In this document: piece by piece, positions 20,623-31,005 of the stretch
Layout of the letters: each line of letters begins with the position of its first letter
Numbering within the stretch: position 1 is the stretch's first letter
Source of the DNA: Beroe ovata
Lineage: Eukaryota > Ctenophora > Nuda > Beroida > Beroidae
Reading direction: 5' to 3'
DNA: 64,000 nucleotides
Assembly (NCBI GenBank): GCA_946803715.1
Contig: CAMPET010000008.1
Coordinates: forward strand, 1 to 64,000
The notes under the pieces: model-generated
Told to the model about the DNA's origin: nothing
Databases searched by the model: none
The model's input: the letters and a program-made list of their open reading frames with translations, nothing else
Position numbers and translations under genes: made by a program

Positions 20623-21355
20623 AATTTTAACTTCAGACTTCACATCCCATTCTTAGCATCGCATCCAACCGACGAGTTTTTTAGTATAGTATAATAAAAC
20701 CTCCACCTTAAACCAGGAATTAAGTTGCGGCGCGCGCGTCAGCTGCAGCAGTGTACCATTTAATCGCGTCGGCGCGCCGCGCCGCAGACAAAATGAATCG
20801 AATCAAACTTTGTAAGATTTTATTTGATTCAAACCCGACTCTAACTGATTAAGATTGACTCATCAATCAGTATCAGTTACGCGACTCATAAACACTATTT
20901 ATTAAACAGTGTTTATTGAACAGTGTTCCAATAATTCAGTTGATAAACATTCAGTTGACTCATCATGATACATGGTATCATGATACAAGATTGATGTCTC
21001 AAAAGAATCGTTCTTTTCTACAATATATAGCTTTTCATGAAGTTCATGATATAAGGTAATATATGAATTGTTCAATTGGACCAAAAAATTGAAAGGGGTT
21101 ATCACCTTTTGAACAAGAACAGATTTAATGAATATCTGAGGGCTCATCCTAAAGTAGTTAGGAGGAAAGATATTAACTGATAAGCTTTGTCTAGATGGAG
21201 ACTTTGTCACAAGGAAGACTAGTCTGGCTAGACTGTAATAACTATATTCTCAATGATAGGGTTTTAACCGGGCTCACTATTTTCAGTGTCACTTTGAATT
21301 GCTGACTGCTGTGCAAGATGAGGTGTGTAATATAGAATGGTGGTTTAAGTTTGAT
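20623..21355. repeat. Duplicated segment B, copy 1 (copy 2 at 21407-22315)
   Basis: Begins aattttaacttcagac and ends at the n at 21356. The copy after the n is nearly identical but about 176 bases longer. The minus-strand frames at 20902-21210 and 21847-22170 are allelic versions of one another; almost all their differences change the residue, so I do not call them genes. Confidence 0.8.
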
Positions 21356-21535
21356 NAATGACGAGTGATTTGTACATGCTTTCTTTATATTACCATTATG
21401 TTACTTAATTTTAACTTCAGACTTCACATCTCATTCTTAGCATCGCATCCAACCGACGGGTTTTTTTAGTATAGTATAATAAAACCTCCACCCTAAATCG
21501 GAAATTAAGTTGCGGCGCGCGCGTCAGCTGCAGCA

Positions 21536-21680
21536 TTGTCGATCGATGATAGCCCCTGTCGAGAATTTCGTTTTGCGCGCGCGCGGCTCAAACTTAAATT
21601 CTCAGACAAACTTATTGATCTCAGACGCAAGCCGCTTCGCGGCTTGCATCAGCGGTCTAGCATTGCATCGCCAGACAACT
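21536..21680 (+). repeat. Dispersed repeat R1 copy
   Basis: Runs gtcgatcgatgatag, cctgtcgagaatttcg, ttttgcgcgcgcgcgg, ctcagacaa, the small palindrome aagccgcttcgcggctt, and gcatcagcggtctagcat. The same ordered blocks occur at 51752-51880, 52133-52240, and in reverse at about 50540-50612 and 35813-35870. Confidence 0.8.
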
Positions 21681-21686
21681 GCACAA

Positions 21687-21751
21687 GCAGTGTACCATTT
21701 AATGATTAAATGGTACACTGCCGACGCGATTAAATGATTTAATCGCGTCGG
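21687..21751. repeat. Two abutting perfect palindromes
   Basis: 21687-21721 has 17-base arms around a single central g (gcagtgtaccatttaat and its reverse complement). 21721-21751 has 15-base arms around a central g (ccgacgcgattaaat and its reverse complement). The allele copy at about 20748 has only the joined outer halves. Confidence 0.9.
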
Positions 21752-22315
21752 CGCGCCGCAGACAAAATGAATCGAATCAAACATTGTGAGATTTTATTTA
21801 ATTCAAACCCGGCTTTAACTGATTAAGATTGACTCAACAATCAGTATCAGTTTCGCGACTCATAAACACTGTTTATTAAGCAGTGTTCCAATAATTCAGT
21901 TGATAAACATTCAGTTGACTCATCATGATACATGGTATCATGATACAAGATTGATGTCTCAAAAGAATCTTTCTTTTCTACAATATATAGCTTTTCATGA
22001 AGTACATGATATAAGGTAATATATGAATTGTTCAATTGGACCAAAAAATTGAAGGGGGTTATCACCTTTTGAACAAGAATTGATTTAATGAATATCTGAG
22101 GGCTCATCCTAAAGTAGTTAGGAGGAAAGATATTAACTGATAAGCTTTGTCTAGATGGAGACTTTGTCACAAGGAAGACTAGTCTGGCTAGACTGTAATA
22201 ACTATATTCTCAATGATAGGGTTTTAACCGGGCTCACTATTTTCAGTGTCACTTTGAATTGCTGACTGCTGTGCAAGATGAGGTGTGTAATATAGAATGG
22301 TGGTTTAAGTTTGAT

Positions 22316-23988
22316 AGTGAGTTTGATAGGGGTGTCTGAGGTTCGATTTATGATCAATGTGTCATACCTCTTATACTTCATAAGATCACCGATACTTCAT
22401 AACATCACCGATTCATCTCAAAGAAAGTTTGATAGCAGTTGTTTTTTAGGTTGAGACTTGAGCAGGTAACGATGAGATGTCAAGTTTTGTTATCTATTGA
22501 CCAGTGATTTGTACTGCAATTTTTGGAAGCTGTACATGTATGTAGCTATGTTATTTGAGTACCTAAGACAATTTTGGTCAATTATTGGTAGGTTAATAAG
22601 CATGGAGTGATAATAATTGAAGGTATGTTTTCAATTTTCATGGGCTTTTTTAGTTGACACTGGTGGCTCGTGGGTCATGACATTTGGGCTCCATGGGTCC
22701 TCTGCTANCACACTCACACACACACGCTCATGGGGCATGAGGTAACACACGTCACACAGAGCAACACACACCACAATCTGGGTTTTGGCATTCAGAACCC
22801 CATTGTTTCTACGAAATAGTACTGTGTGTCCTTTAACAGTGCATGTCGTATGACAAGGATTTCCACAGTGTAAACGGGTACCAACACATAAGTACATTAC
22901 TTAATGAGAATGGATAAGCAATAAATAAGCACAATAATGAATAAGGGAATATGGGAGATTAAGCATCATAAGTTACAGTCACTGGTATAGACGCATGCAA
23001 CTGAAAGTTTGCCGCTAACGCCATGGGTGTTTCTCACACCCATGATCAATCGAATTGCACTATGCACCCGGATTTCACGAGCCGCAAGGTTTATCGTAAA
23101 TTTAAGGCAAAATGAAGGGATCTGGATGTGCCTGCCCCCACAAGCCTCCACTGGTTGTTGTTATGAGTGATAAGGCGGGATAGAAAGGAAATCTGACAGG
23201 CTTCAAGCAGCAGAAGGATAGGGTGAGTAAGGAGGGGAAGGCTAGAACAGGATAGAGAGGGCTGAGTGCAATGGGTAACAGATATGAGAGGAAATCTGGC
23301 AGGCTGCAAGCAGCGGAAGATAGGACAAAATTTAGAGAAATGAGTTATATGTTGAATAATCCAATTGAATTTCTTTGAACGCTTCTTGGATTGAATTAAA
23401 CGAATATTTCATTCTTCCAGAGTAATGTTTCTGTTATCATTTCCATGATGGCCGTTTTACTGATCAATATATTCTTGTTATAGTTTGCTCACGATGAAAA
23501 TCGTACAAACTTAAAAATCTCATTACTGTCCAGAATATCGCCAGAAACCCTTGGGAACGTTATCACTTCCGGAATGGCGTGGCTCTTCACCACCTATAGA
23601 AGTATAGAGGACTTAGTCTATGAGAGGTTGTGTGAATCACGTGAATAGATTCACGTCTATCCTCCTTAATAACACCAATGGGTTGGGCAGTGTATCACAT
23701 CCACTGGACGGTTTTTCTATTTGATCATGAATTCATAAATTGATCCTTACACACTTCAATAATCAACTGACAACGGCAGGAGTGAATCTTATAAAGGTTT
23801 ATCTCCATCTTCAGGACCTCTGTGAGGATGGACAATGGACATCACCCTCAAATTTGATTGTAATAAGATATTTTATGGATGAGTTTGGAAAATATTAACA
23901 TTGCACGGGCAAATACAACTAGTCCTGAAGCATAAATAAAAATAATTATCCAATAAATACACTTTCTTCTAAAGACAGAAAATTCAAA
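22316..23988. other. No gene; simple and tandem repeats
   Basis: Contains the n at 22708 followed by a short CA-rich run, and a ~105-base tandem duplication at about 23185-23330 whose units share ggaaatctg-caggct-caagcagc-gaa. No coding exon is supported. Confidence 0.55.
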
Positions 23989-24621
23989 TCAGGGGTTACA
24001 CATGTGTTTAACCCATGCAAATAAACAAAATACAGTTGAACCTGCTGTTCTGACTTCCATTTCAGTCAAGCAATTAACTATACCCCTGACTTCATTTAAT
24101 AGTTGAAGATTGTTGGTTTTCTTGTAATTCTCAATTCTGGATGATAGAGAGTTTTTTCCATTGTTGCTAAGCAATGAAATGATGTTGTTCCATTGTTGTA
24201 GCTTCTCGTGATTTTCACCCAAAAGCATGTAGACTGAAATCATTGTTTTATGGACGGCAATGGGAGGTGAGATATAGCTGCGAAGTTCAGCGATGATTGG
24301 TCTGGTCAGTGATTTGATTTCTGTCTCTATATCCTGCAATGTTCGGGGAGCATAACTGATGTCAGCTGGAGTAACTGATGTTTCTATGCTTGGTGGAGTC
24401 TCTATATCAGGAAGATTTTCAGGGTAATCAGATACTGACTGAAGCTTTGTTGTTACAAGAGTTGTGTTTGACATGAGGTCTGGGGACACTGATGAAGACC
24501 GGACACTTCTTTTTCTCATTTTGTAGCAGGTAAGCAAGATTATTATAAGCAGGCCCCCTAAGATCACACTAGCGACAACAGCCATAAAAACTGATCCTGC
24601 ATTCACTCCTTGATCTGCCAT
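23989..24621 (-). CDS. Small single-pass membrane protein with dynein-stalk-like segment
   Basis: 210 codons, one exon. Residues 12-34 form one membrane helix (VVASVILGGLLIIILLTC) followed by a basic stop-transfer KMRKRS, so the bulk is predicted cytoplasmic. Residues 35-95 are Ser/Pro/Thr-rich. Residues 100-185 look like the base of the dynein heavy-chain stalk and following helices: IIAELRSYISPPIAVHKTM, VYMLLGENHEKLQQWN, LSSRIENYKK, compare the family pattern EIRS-PP-V-VM-AV-LLG---W followed by F--RL--YDK. The AAA ring and microtubule-binding tip are absent. This is a pattern match by eye, not a search result. No function is assigned; a membrane-anchored relative of the stalk helices is inference. 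Confidence 0.6.
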   Translation of the reverse strand: MADQGVNAGSVFMAVVASVILGGLLIIILLTCYKMRKRSVRSSSVSPDLMSNTTLVTTKLQSVSDYPENLPDIETPPSIETSVTPADISYAPRTLQDIETEIKSLTRPIIAELRSYISPPIAVHKTMISVYMLLGENHEKLQQWNNIISLLSNNGKNSLSSRIENYKKTNNLQLLNEVRGIVNCLTEMEVRTAGSTVFCLFAWVKHMCNP

Positions 24622-26048
24622 GACTATTGCACCTAAGAAGCTGGATTTTGTTAGTTATCAATTTGACCCATGACTAATTAATGCTATTGTCGTTGAAGGA
24701 TTAAAGAAACTAAATTTGCCTAAATTTCGAACTCTATCAGGAGTTATCATATAAGAAAAGTCAAATCAAAATGTTACTACTCACTCAGACAAGAAAAGAG
24801 CCCTAAAACGTTAGAACAACATATTGTGTACCCATGAGATGAAGACAATGCCACAACAAACAACAAAGTTGCCAAGCAACCACAAAATAGTGAAAGATTG
24901 TGTCTTGTGACATTGTGCTAGCAGTGTATGTGTTTGAAGCTACATGTTAATTGTAGAAACATTACATGTGAAGCAATAAATAGTAAATAAAAATGAAGAA
25001 GAAGCTTCAAATACAATGCTGGAACACAAGCATCATTCAGTTTCATCATTCATGTATCATGGGGAAATTGGAGATTCGTATCGGTGTCGGCAATGATAAC
25101 AGAAGTGGAGTTCATTGATTGATTACATCTAATGTAAAGAGGTCCCTATCCAATTTCTAAAAGAAAATTCTGTTTAAATAATGTGGATGTGTTGATCGAA
25201 CTGTCAAGCTTAATCAGAAGTAGCCCATAGGAATAAGAACTTAGGGTAGAACGATTAGATAGGTACCTAGGCATGAACAAATCGACGGTATACATCAACT
25301 ACATTCAATAAATAATCAATAATCATGCAACTTAATGAAATATGTCGCCAATGTAAAGAATACAGCCACGAATACTGAGAGAGTAGCAGATCATAACTAT
25401 GCTTGAGAAATGATTAACTGCATTTCTTTCGTTCCTGACAAAGCATAAAGATTTATGCTTGATTAATGATTGCATATATACACGTTGTTTGCATCATGTG
25501 AAACTCTGAAGATATCATTATCCTGTACATATTATTTAACACTTTGTCTTGTAGGAAAATACCTGTACCTTGTGTTACCGTGAGGCATATTACAAACGTT
25601 TTATGTCCATCCAGGAAGGTATGCAGCCGATAAAACCTACCTTTTCTATACAACAGGAATGCTCAGGGCTCTCCTGAGCTGACATTATTTTCCTTATCGG
25701 CTGTAAACACATAATATGACATTTGAACCTGCAATTGCATTGGGTATCACATTTCCAAAAACGGAAGGCAGCTGACCCTTTTCGTACTGTATTACATGGG
25801 GGTGTTGTGATATCGGTAGATATTTTCTTCAACCTACTCAAACTTAAGTTCTAAGCTGGCTGACGAGTGACGAACGATGTGTTTTTCAGTCATTTGTATG
25901 AATTCTTGCGTTTCCCACCACTGCGGATTTGGATCAATGCATAATATGATCGACAATTAATGTTTTCTAATTTCATATAATATTTGCATTCCCCTCTGCA
26001 ATTTCACACCGATCCTCTTCAACCACTACACCATGTTATAGTAGGGCG
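24622..26048. other. Intergenic, nothing assigned
   Basis: AT-rich spacer between the divergent small membrane protein and the cysteine peptidase, so it must hold both promoters. A Cys-rich minus-strand frame at 25590-25841 has no recognisable domain and lacks supporting splice context. Confidence 0.5.
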
Positions 26049-29000
26049 ATGTCTCTGCTACTATTATATTTCTCTGCTGTTTTATCGGCGGTTAAAGTGG
26101 ACAGCATTACGATCCAAAGAGAACGTGTAGGACTCAGGAGTGATAGCAGTCTGTCGTTCTACAAGAACTACCACGCTACGGGCTTTGTCAGTCTTCCCTA
26201 TGCTGAGATAAAGGAACCATTCACTGCTTGGTACTCTTCTACACTCAACATGAGTAGAATAGGTGAGTGCAAAGCATAAACTCCCACTCTCGTGATAGTC
26301 CTCTATTGATGAGTGCTGTAAGGTTCCATTAACAACGATTAATAGCGAACGATTAATAGCGAACATCGCTCCCTATAATTGAGGAAAGATTTTCTAACTT
26401 CGTGCCCTGACAACGAGTATCTCCTTATTGTATAGCATCTCCAGTGCTTTAAATATAGGTTCTTAAAACTGCTCTTATTACGTAGAAAAATTTGGACCCC
26501 CTTCTATTCTACCGTCCAGCGTCCTCTAGGGATATCTAATCTTGCTTTCAGATTTCTATGATGGGACTGTTAAGAACGTTATTGATGTCAGTGGAGCAGC
26601 CTCTTACAAAGTAGCACCCATGACAAATGAAGAAGTGACAAACTCCGTCACTTGCTTCAAATCCAGCTTTGACGAGGGCGACTCTCTAGAACCCCAGGTA
26701 CGTTGTACAAAGTATTGGTTCTATCAATTGCCTATTAGACATAAGTTGCCCAATATTAATGGAAAATGAAAATATAACGATCACTCTTAGTGTTTGGCGT
26801 TGTTTAAATCGATACTTTTCAGTCTATTGTCCCTGACACAACGCTCTTCTCATATTCGGGAAGCGATGAGTCAGTGGCTGGAGTGGAGTGTGAGAAATGG
26901 CTGTATATCGATACACCCCCTAATACACATCTCACACAAACATACACGTGAGTGAGACCACTGGAAATGTGTAGTTTCGTCTTCCTTTGAATACTTGACT
27001 GGGTCAAAGTTTCCGTAGGGAAGAGCTTTTGTGAACCGAGAGTAGTAGAGTCATAGGCTGCGGCTCACTGATTGCTTTGACAAAATCACTTGCAGATTGT
27101 ACGTGAAAAAAGGAGGGAAGATCCCGATTCAATTCGTAATGGAAGGCTTCAACATAATCAGCGGATCTCACGTTGACAAATACGTCATTTCTTACACCAC
27201 CTTCACAAATGTAAGTGATGCATTGATAAATTAAGGGAGTTGTAAGATATGTTCACTCTTCAAACTTGAGAGTAAACTTTGTCCAATGAAGTTGATTGTG
27301 ATGCTATGGTTACTCCACCACTCTATGATCTCGATTAGGGAGATGACATAACTGCTGACAATGTGACAGCAGCGATTGATGGATTGGAATGTGGAGGCTA
27401 TCCAGGGCCAGGACACGCCGGTAATTACAGTAATTGACCCCCATTCTGTATCCATTTACTGATACATAACAATGAATAGCGGCACGCACAATGAATACCC
27501 ACACACACAGGATCCGAAGAAGATCTGTTTGCTGACATTATCAGCAGTCGACACGATCATGCGTCCAATTTCGATGCATTTAGACACAAGTTTGGTAAGA
27601 GATACAACTCCAAGGAGGAACATGGGTACCGATACGCAACCTATTTGAACAATGTGAGGTATGTGCAGATACCGGTCATCGCGTTCCGTCATACGATTTC
27701 ATTGAGTGGACCATGCCTTTCCCGCCAAAACTTTATATCTCGGAACGCGCGATGACAAAAACCTTCAAACAATATATATACACGCTGTTTTCGTGCGCGC
27801 GTGCGCGTCGCATATGTTTGCATTGAAAAATTAAATTGCGCTTCGGGATCGAATTATAGTACGGGATCGAATTATAGTACGTTTTGGTTGTGTCTGGTTT
27901 ATTGACTCCTTATTTCATGATCGCAGGTACATCAACTCCAAAAACCGACAAAGGCTTTCTTACACTCTAGCTGTGAATCACATGACTGATTGGCTACCTC
28001 ATGAGCATAGCCGGTTTGTTGAAATAGCTATTGATTGACATTGTGTTGAAATGGCGAATAAATTTCCAAGTTTAAAAGGCGACAGCATGGCAAGCGATGT
28101 CAAAATGTGAATCCAGACTTTAAGACAGGTCTTCTCAATTCCGCTCTTTCCGACTCAATTCTCACTCTCAAATGCTCCCACGCAGATTGCGAGGAAAGCT
28201 GTACTCTGGAGAACCTAACAATGGAAGACCGTTCCCCAATGAAGACAATAACCTCACCGAAATGCCGGATCATTTTGATCTCAGAGTGGAAGGTATGACA
28301 CTTCATCTGACAACGATAACAAAATCATCCCCCTTACAACATGATAATGCAGCACATAGTAAAACATGTGCTTTATCATTTTTTTTTGTTTATGAACTGG
28401 TATTTTGAGATTTGGTCCCCTTTATAGGAGCTGTAGGACCTGTGAAAGATCAAGCGATCTGTGGTTCCTGTTGGTCATTTGCTACAACTGGTTCGATCGA
28501 GGGAGCATTTTACAACAAATACCAATACCGCATCTCCCTTTCCGAGCAGAAGTGAGACAATGTTTTGCAAATAGAGTGCAATATGCATTCCAACACAAAC
28601 TGAAAGTTGTAACAGTCATTGTTATTCATCACAACTTGCAACAGCTCTTCAATCTGGCTAAATAATTCTCGTCACGCGCAGCATCATGGACTGCTCGTGG
28701 GGATTCGGTAATAACGGCTGCGATGGAGGGGAGGAGTGGCGCGCGTACGAGTGGATAATGAAACACGGTGGAATCGCTTACGAGGAAGAATACGGTCCCT
28801 ACCTGATGGCGGTATTCCTTTATTTACATTACACAAACACGAAATCACGTGTCTGTCACATGCTATCCTCTCTGAGTTACTGTTACCATGTGTGGGAGGA
28901 GGGAAAGTGTGTGGATAATCATCAATCGTGAGGTACTCTATATTCTCAGGACGGTTACTGTCATTACAATGACACGAAAAACCGAGTCCAAATCCAGCAC

Positions 29001-29446
29001 TATTACAACGTGACGAACGAGGAGTCACTCAAGCTAGCCCTTTTCAACAAGGGTGCAGTTGCTGTCAACATTGATGCGAGTCACCGATCGCTCAGTTTTT
29101 ACCAGAGCGGAGTTTATTATGAGCCTGACTGCAGTGAGTTCCCATTCCTAGCTATACACCGTGTAGCATTACCTACATGAGGATTGAGAATAAATGGTTT
29201 AGTTTAACTGTTCCCACTGAACATCAACTTTAAGATTTTCATGAATTTTTCTCCGCAGAAAATGGTCCCATGGATCTCGATCACGCGGTGCTAGCTGTGG
29301 GCTGGGGCACACTGGGTAGACAGCCCTATTGGATCGTTAAGAATAGCTGGTCTACCCACTGGGGGAATGTTGGGTATGTTTTGATGAGTAGGAGGGATAA
29401 CAACTGTGGCGTTACAACTGATGCAACTTTTGTCGAAGTGCAGTAG
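26049..29446 (+). CDS. CfaD-like papain-family (C1A) cysteine peptidase, 12 exons
   Basis: Exons 26049-26262, 26552-26697, 26823-26947, 27096-27210, 27339-27420, 27511-27658, 27927-28013, 28186-28292, 28428-28551, 28682-28811, 28950-29133, 29259-29446 join in phase to 549 codons. A signal peptide ([14 protein letters not shown]) starts an N-terminal lumenal domain of about 220 residues with [17 protein letters not shown], as in counting-factor-associated protein D. Then an I29 propeptide ([27 protein letters not shown]) and the mature enzyme: oxyanion Gln and catalytic Cys in [17 protein letters not shown]...[14 protein letters not shown], catalytic His in [10 protein letters not shown] and Asn in [10 protein letters not shown]. 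All catalytic residues are present, so it should be an active secreted or lysosomal protease. A polyadenylation signal aataaa lies at 29598. Length matches the CfaD family. Confidence 0.92.
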
Positions 29447-29742
29447 CATACTCGCGGCATGAATTGAGAATTCTGTAACTAATGCATTATGACATTGACC
29501 ATCATATATGATTATGAATATCTTTGATTCAGCTCCTCTCAGGACCTCAGGTTCGATGATATCATATTGTTCGACTGCTGATCTTGTTTTCATTTTCAAT
29601 AAACTTGTTTTATATTACTTTTTATAACTGATCAAGTTAATAAAGATTTTTCAACTTTTTTTGATGTTGTGCATTTTTATCAATTTATCTTAATATCTGT
29701 ATTTATTGCATCTGCATCAATCATGTTTCGTTATCTCAATTG

Positions 29743-29980
29743 TTTTAGGATTTCACCATACCCGACCCTTTGCTTGTAGGATTTCACCCTACCCTTGCTG
29801 GCGGGATTTTATCTATATCCCTGGCAAGGCGGATTGAAAATCGCGCGCACCGACGGTAGGGTAAAATCGAAATCCTACAAACCCTTTGCAGGCCCGGCCC
29901 TTGTTGGCGGTATTTTATCGGCCCTGGCCCTGGCGGAATGAAAATTGCGCGCACCGACGGTAGGGTAAAATGATCCAACA
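29743..29980 (+). mobile_element. Older MITE copy, split by a younger copy of itself
   Basis: The outer parts (about 29743-29773 and 29881-29980) read taggatttcaccatacc ... gcgcaccgacggtagggtaaa, the same consensus as the inserted copy, but with more substitutions and degraded ends. Confidence 0.8.
29774..29880 (+). mobile_element. MITE, 107 bp, 9-bp target duplication
   Basis: Ends ttgtaggatttcaccctacc and ggtagggtaaaat...aaatcctacaa form terminal inverted repeats. It is bounded by the direct repeat accctttgc at 29765-29773 and 29881-29889. It has no coding capacity. A 9-bp duplication fits MULE or Merlin (8-9 bp) elements. Confidence 0.9.
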
Positions 29981-31005
29981 ATCTTAATTGTTCATGTTCC
30001 CCTACGAAAACTACGCACTCAGATTCGCGCGAGTTCGAATACAGCTGTGGACGTCGCGCCGTACGTACATGTGACGCGCGCTAAATTACAATATTGTTTA
30101 CTGCATGAGCCGCGCCGCAGTAATGCGCGCATGTGCGCGTTAGTCAAAGACATAAAGCAATATCCAAACTCGGTGAAATAAAAGTCTAGTGTTAACACTG
30201 CACTGGACATGGTGTCATTGTGCTGTGTCCGCCCCCAAAACTCTTTGACTTGACTAAATATATAATCAAAGCGGTAAGACCTGATTTGATTTTGATAAGA
30301 TGATGAGTTTTGATACGAGTTTGAGTTTGACAATGCGACAATATGAATACGGCATGGACAGTCAGACTGAGGCTTTTAGTCACCATGCCATATCGCCATG
30401 AATTTGAATACATCGATTTTGATGCCTGCAAAAAGTTAGTTATAGCGCCTCACCTAGCGTTAGAACTCATAGCTCCTTTATTATAAAAGACAAAGGAGCA
30501 GTCATGAGCGAAAAACCGATCATTCATANTAACAAACTTTGCTGGCATACCTAACATTCCTGTACCAGCTTTTGATATAGACAGCAAACTCCGTAATGTC
30601 TGTGTTACATATCCATATCACGAGTAAATTCATGCTGATTGCTTCCTTTCTTACTATTCCTAATACCAAAATGCAGAGCATGAAAGATACCAATATCACA
30701 GCAGCAACAGTTCTACAAATGCATCAGGGCTCAGGCATTTAAGGTGCCTTCATAGTTACTTTGCTTTTGTGGACTGAGCTTCACAGGCTTTTAAGCTTAA
30801 GAGCGGTGTCTAAATTGCACTTATTATTTGTGCAAGGCCTGATGTTTAGATATTTGAGTCAGCTTAATATTTATTGTGAATACTGTGTATCAATTGCGTA
30901 TCAACTATACGAATTTTTAAAATACCTCAAGTGTGTGATTTTATCTGAATAATCTTGTTCAGCCAAGTACAATTATATGAGAAAAGTTAGTGGGGAGAAA
31001 TCATT

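Larger units (their letters stand above)
21407..22315. repeat. Duplicated segment B, copy 2, with inserted repeat
   Basis: Matches 20623-21355 but carries extra sequence between gtcagctgcagca and the tgtaccattt block: a copy of the dispersed cgatcgatgatag repeat plus two added palindromes. Confidence 0.8.
29447..31005. other. Intergenic with nested MITEs, no gene
   Basis: Holds the peptidase 3' end, two nested copies of one MITE (29743-29980), a CpG-rich patch at about 30015-30140 with several gcgc runs, and the n at 30529. The minus-strand frames near 30019-30431 show no domain. Confidence 0.6.

Noticed and set aside
20902-22170. Two near-identical ~100-codon minus-strand frames as a gene pair
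   Set aside because: They are the two copies of duplicated segment B, and nearly all differences between them change the residue, so no sign of coding constraint.
30015-30140. tRNA-like B box (gagttcgaata) in the CpG-rich patch
   Set aside because: No matching A box or cloverleaf can be drawn around it.
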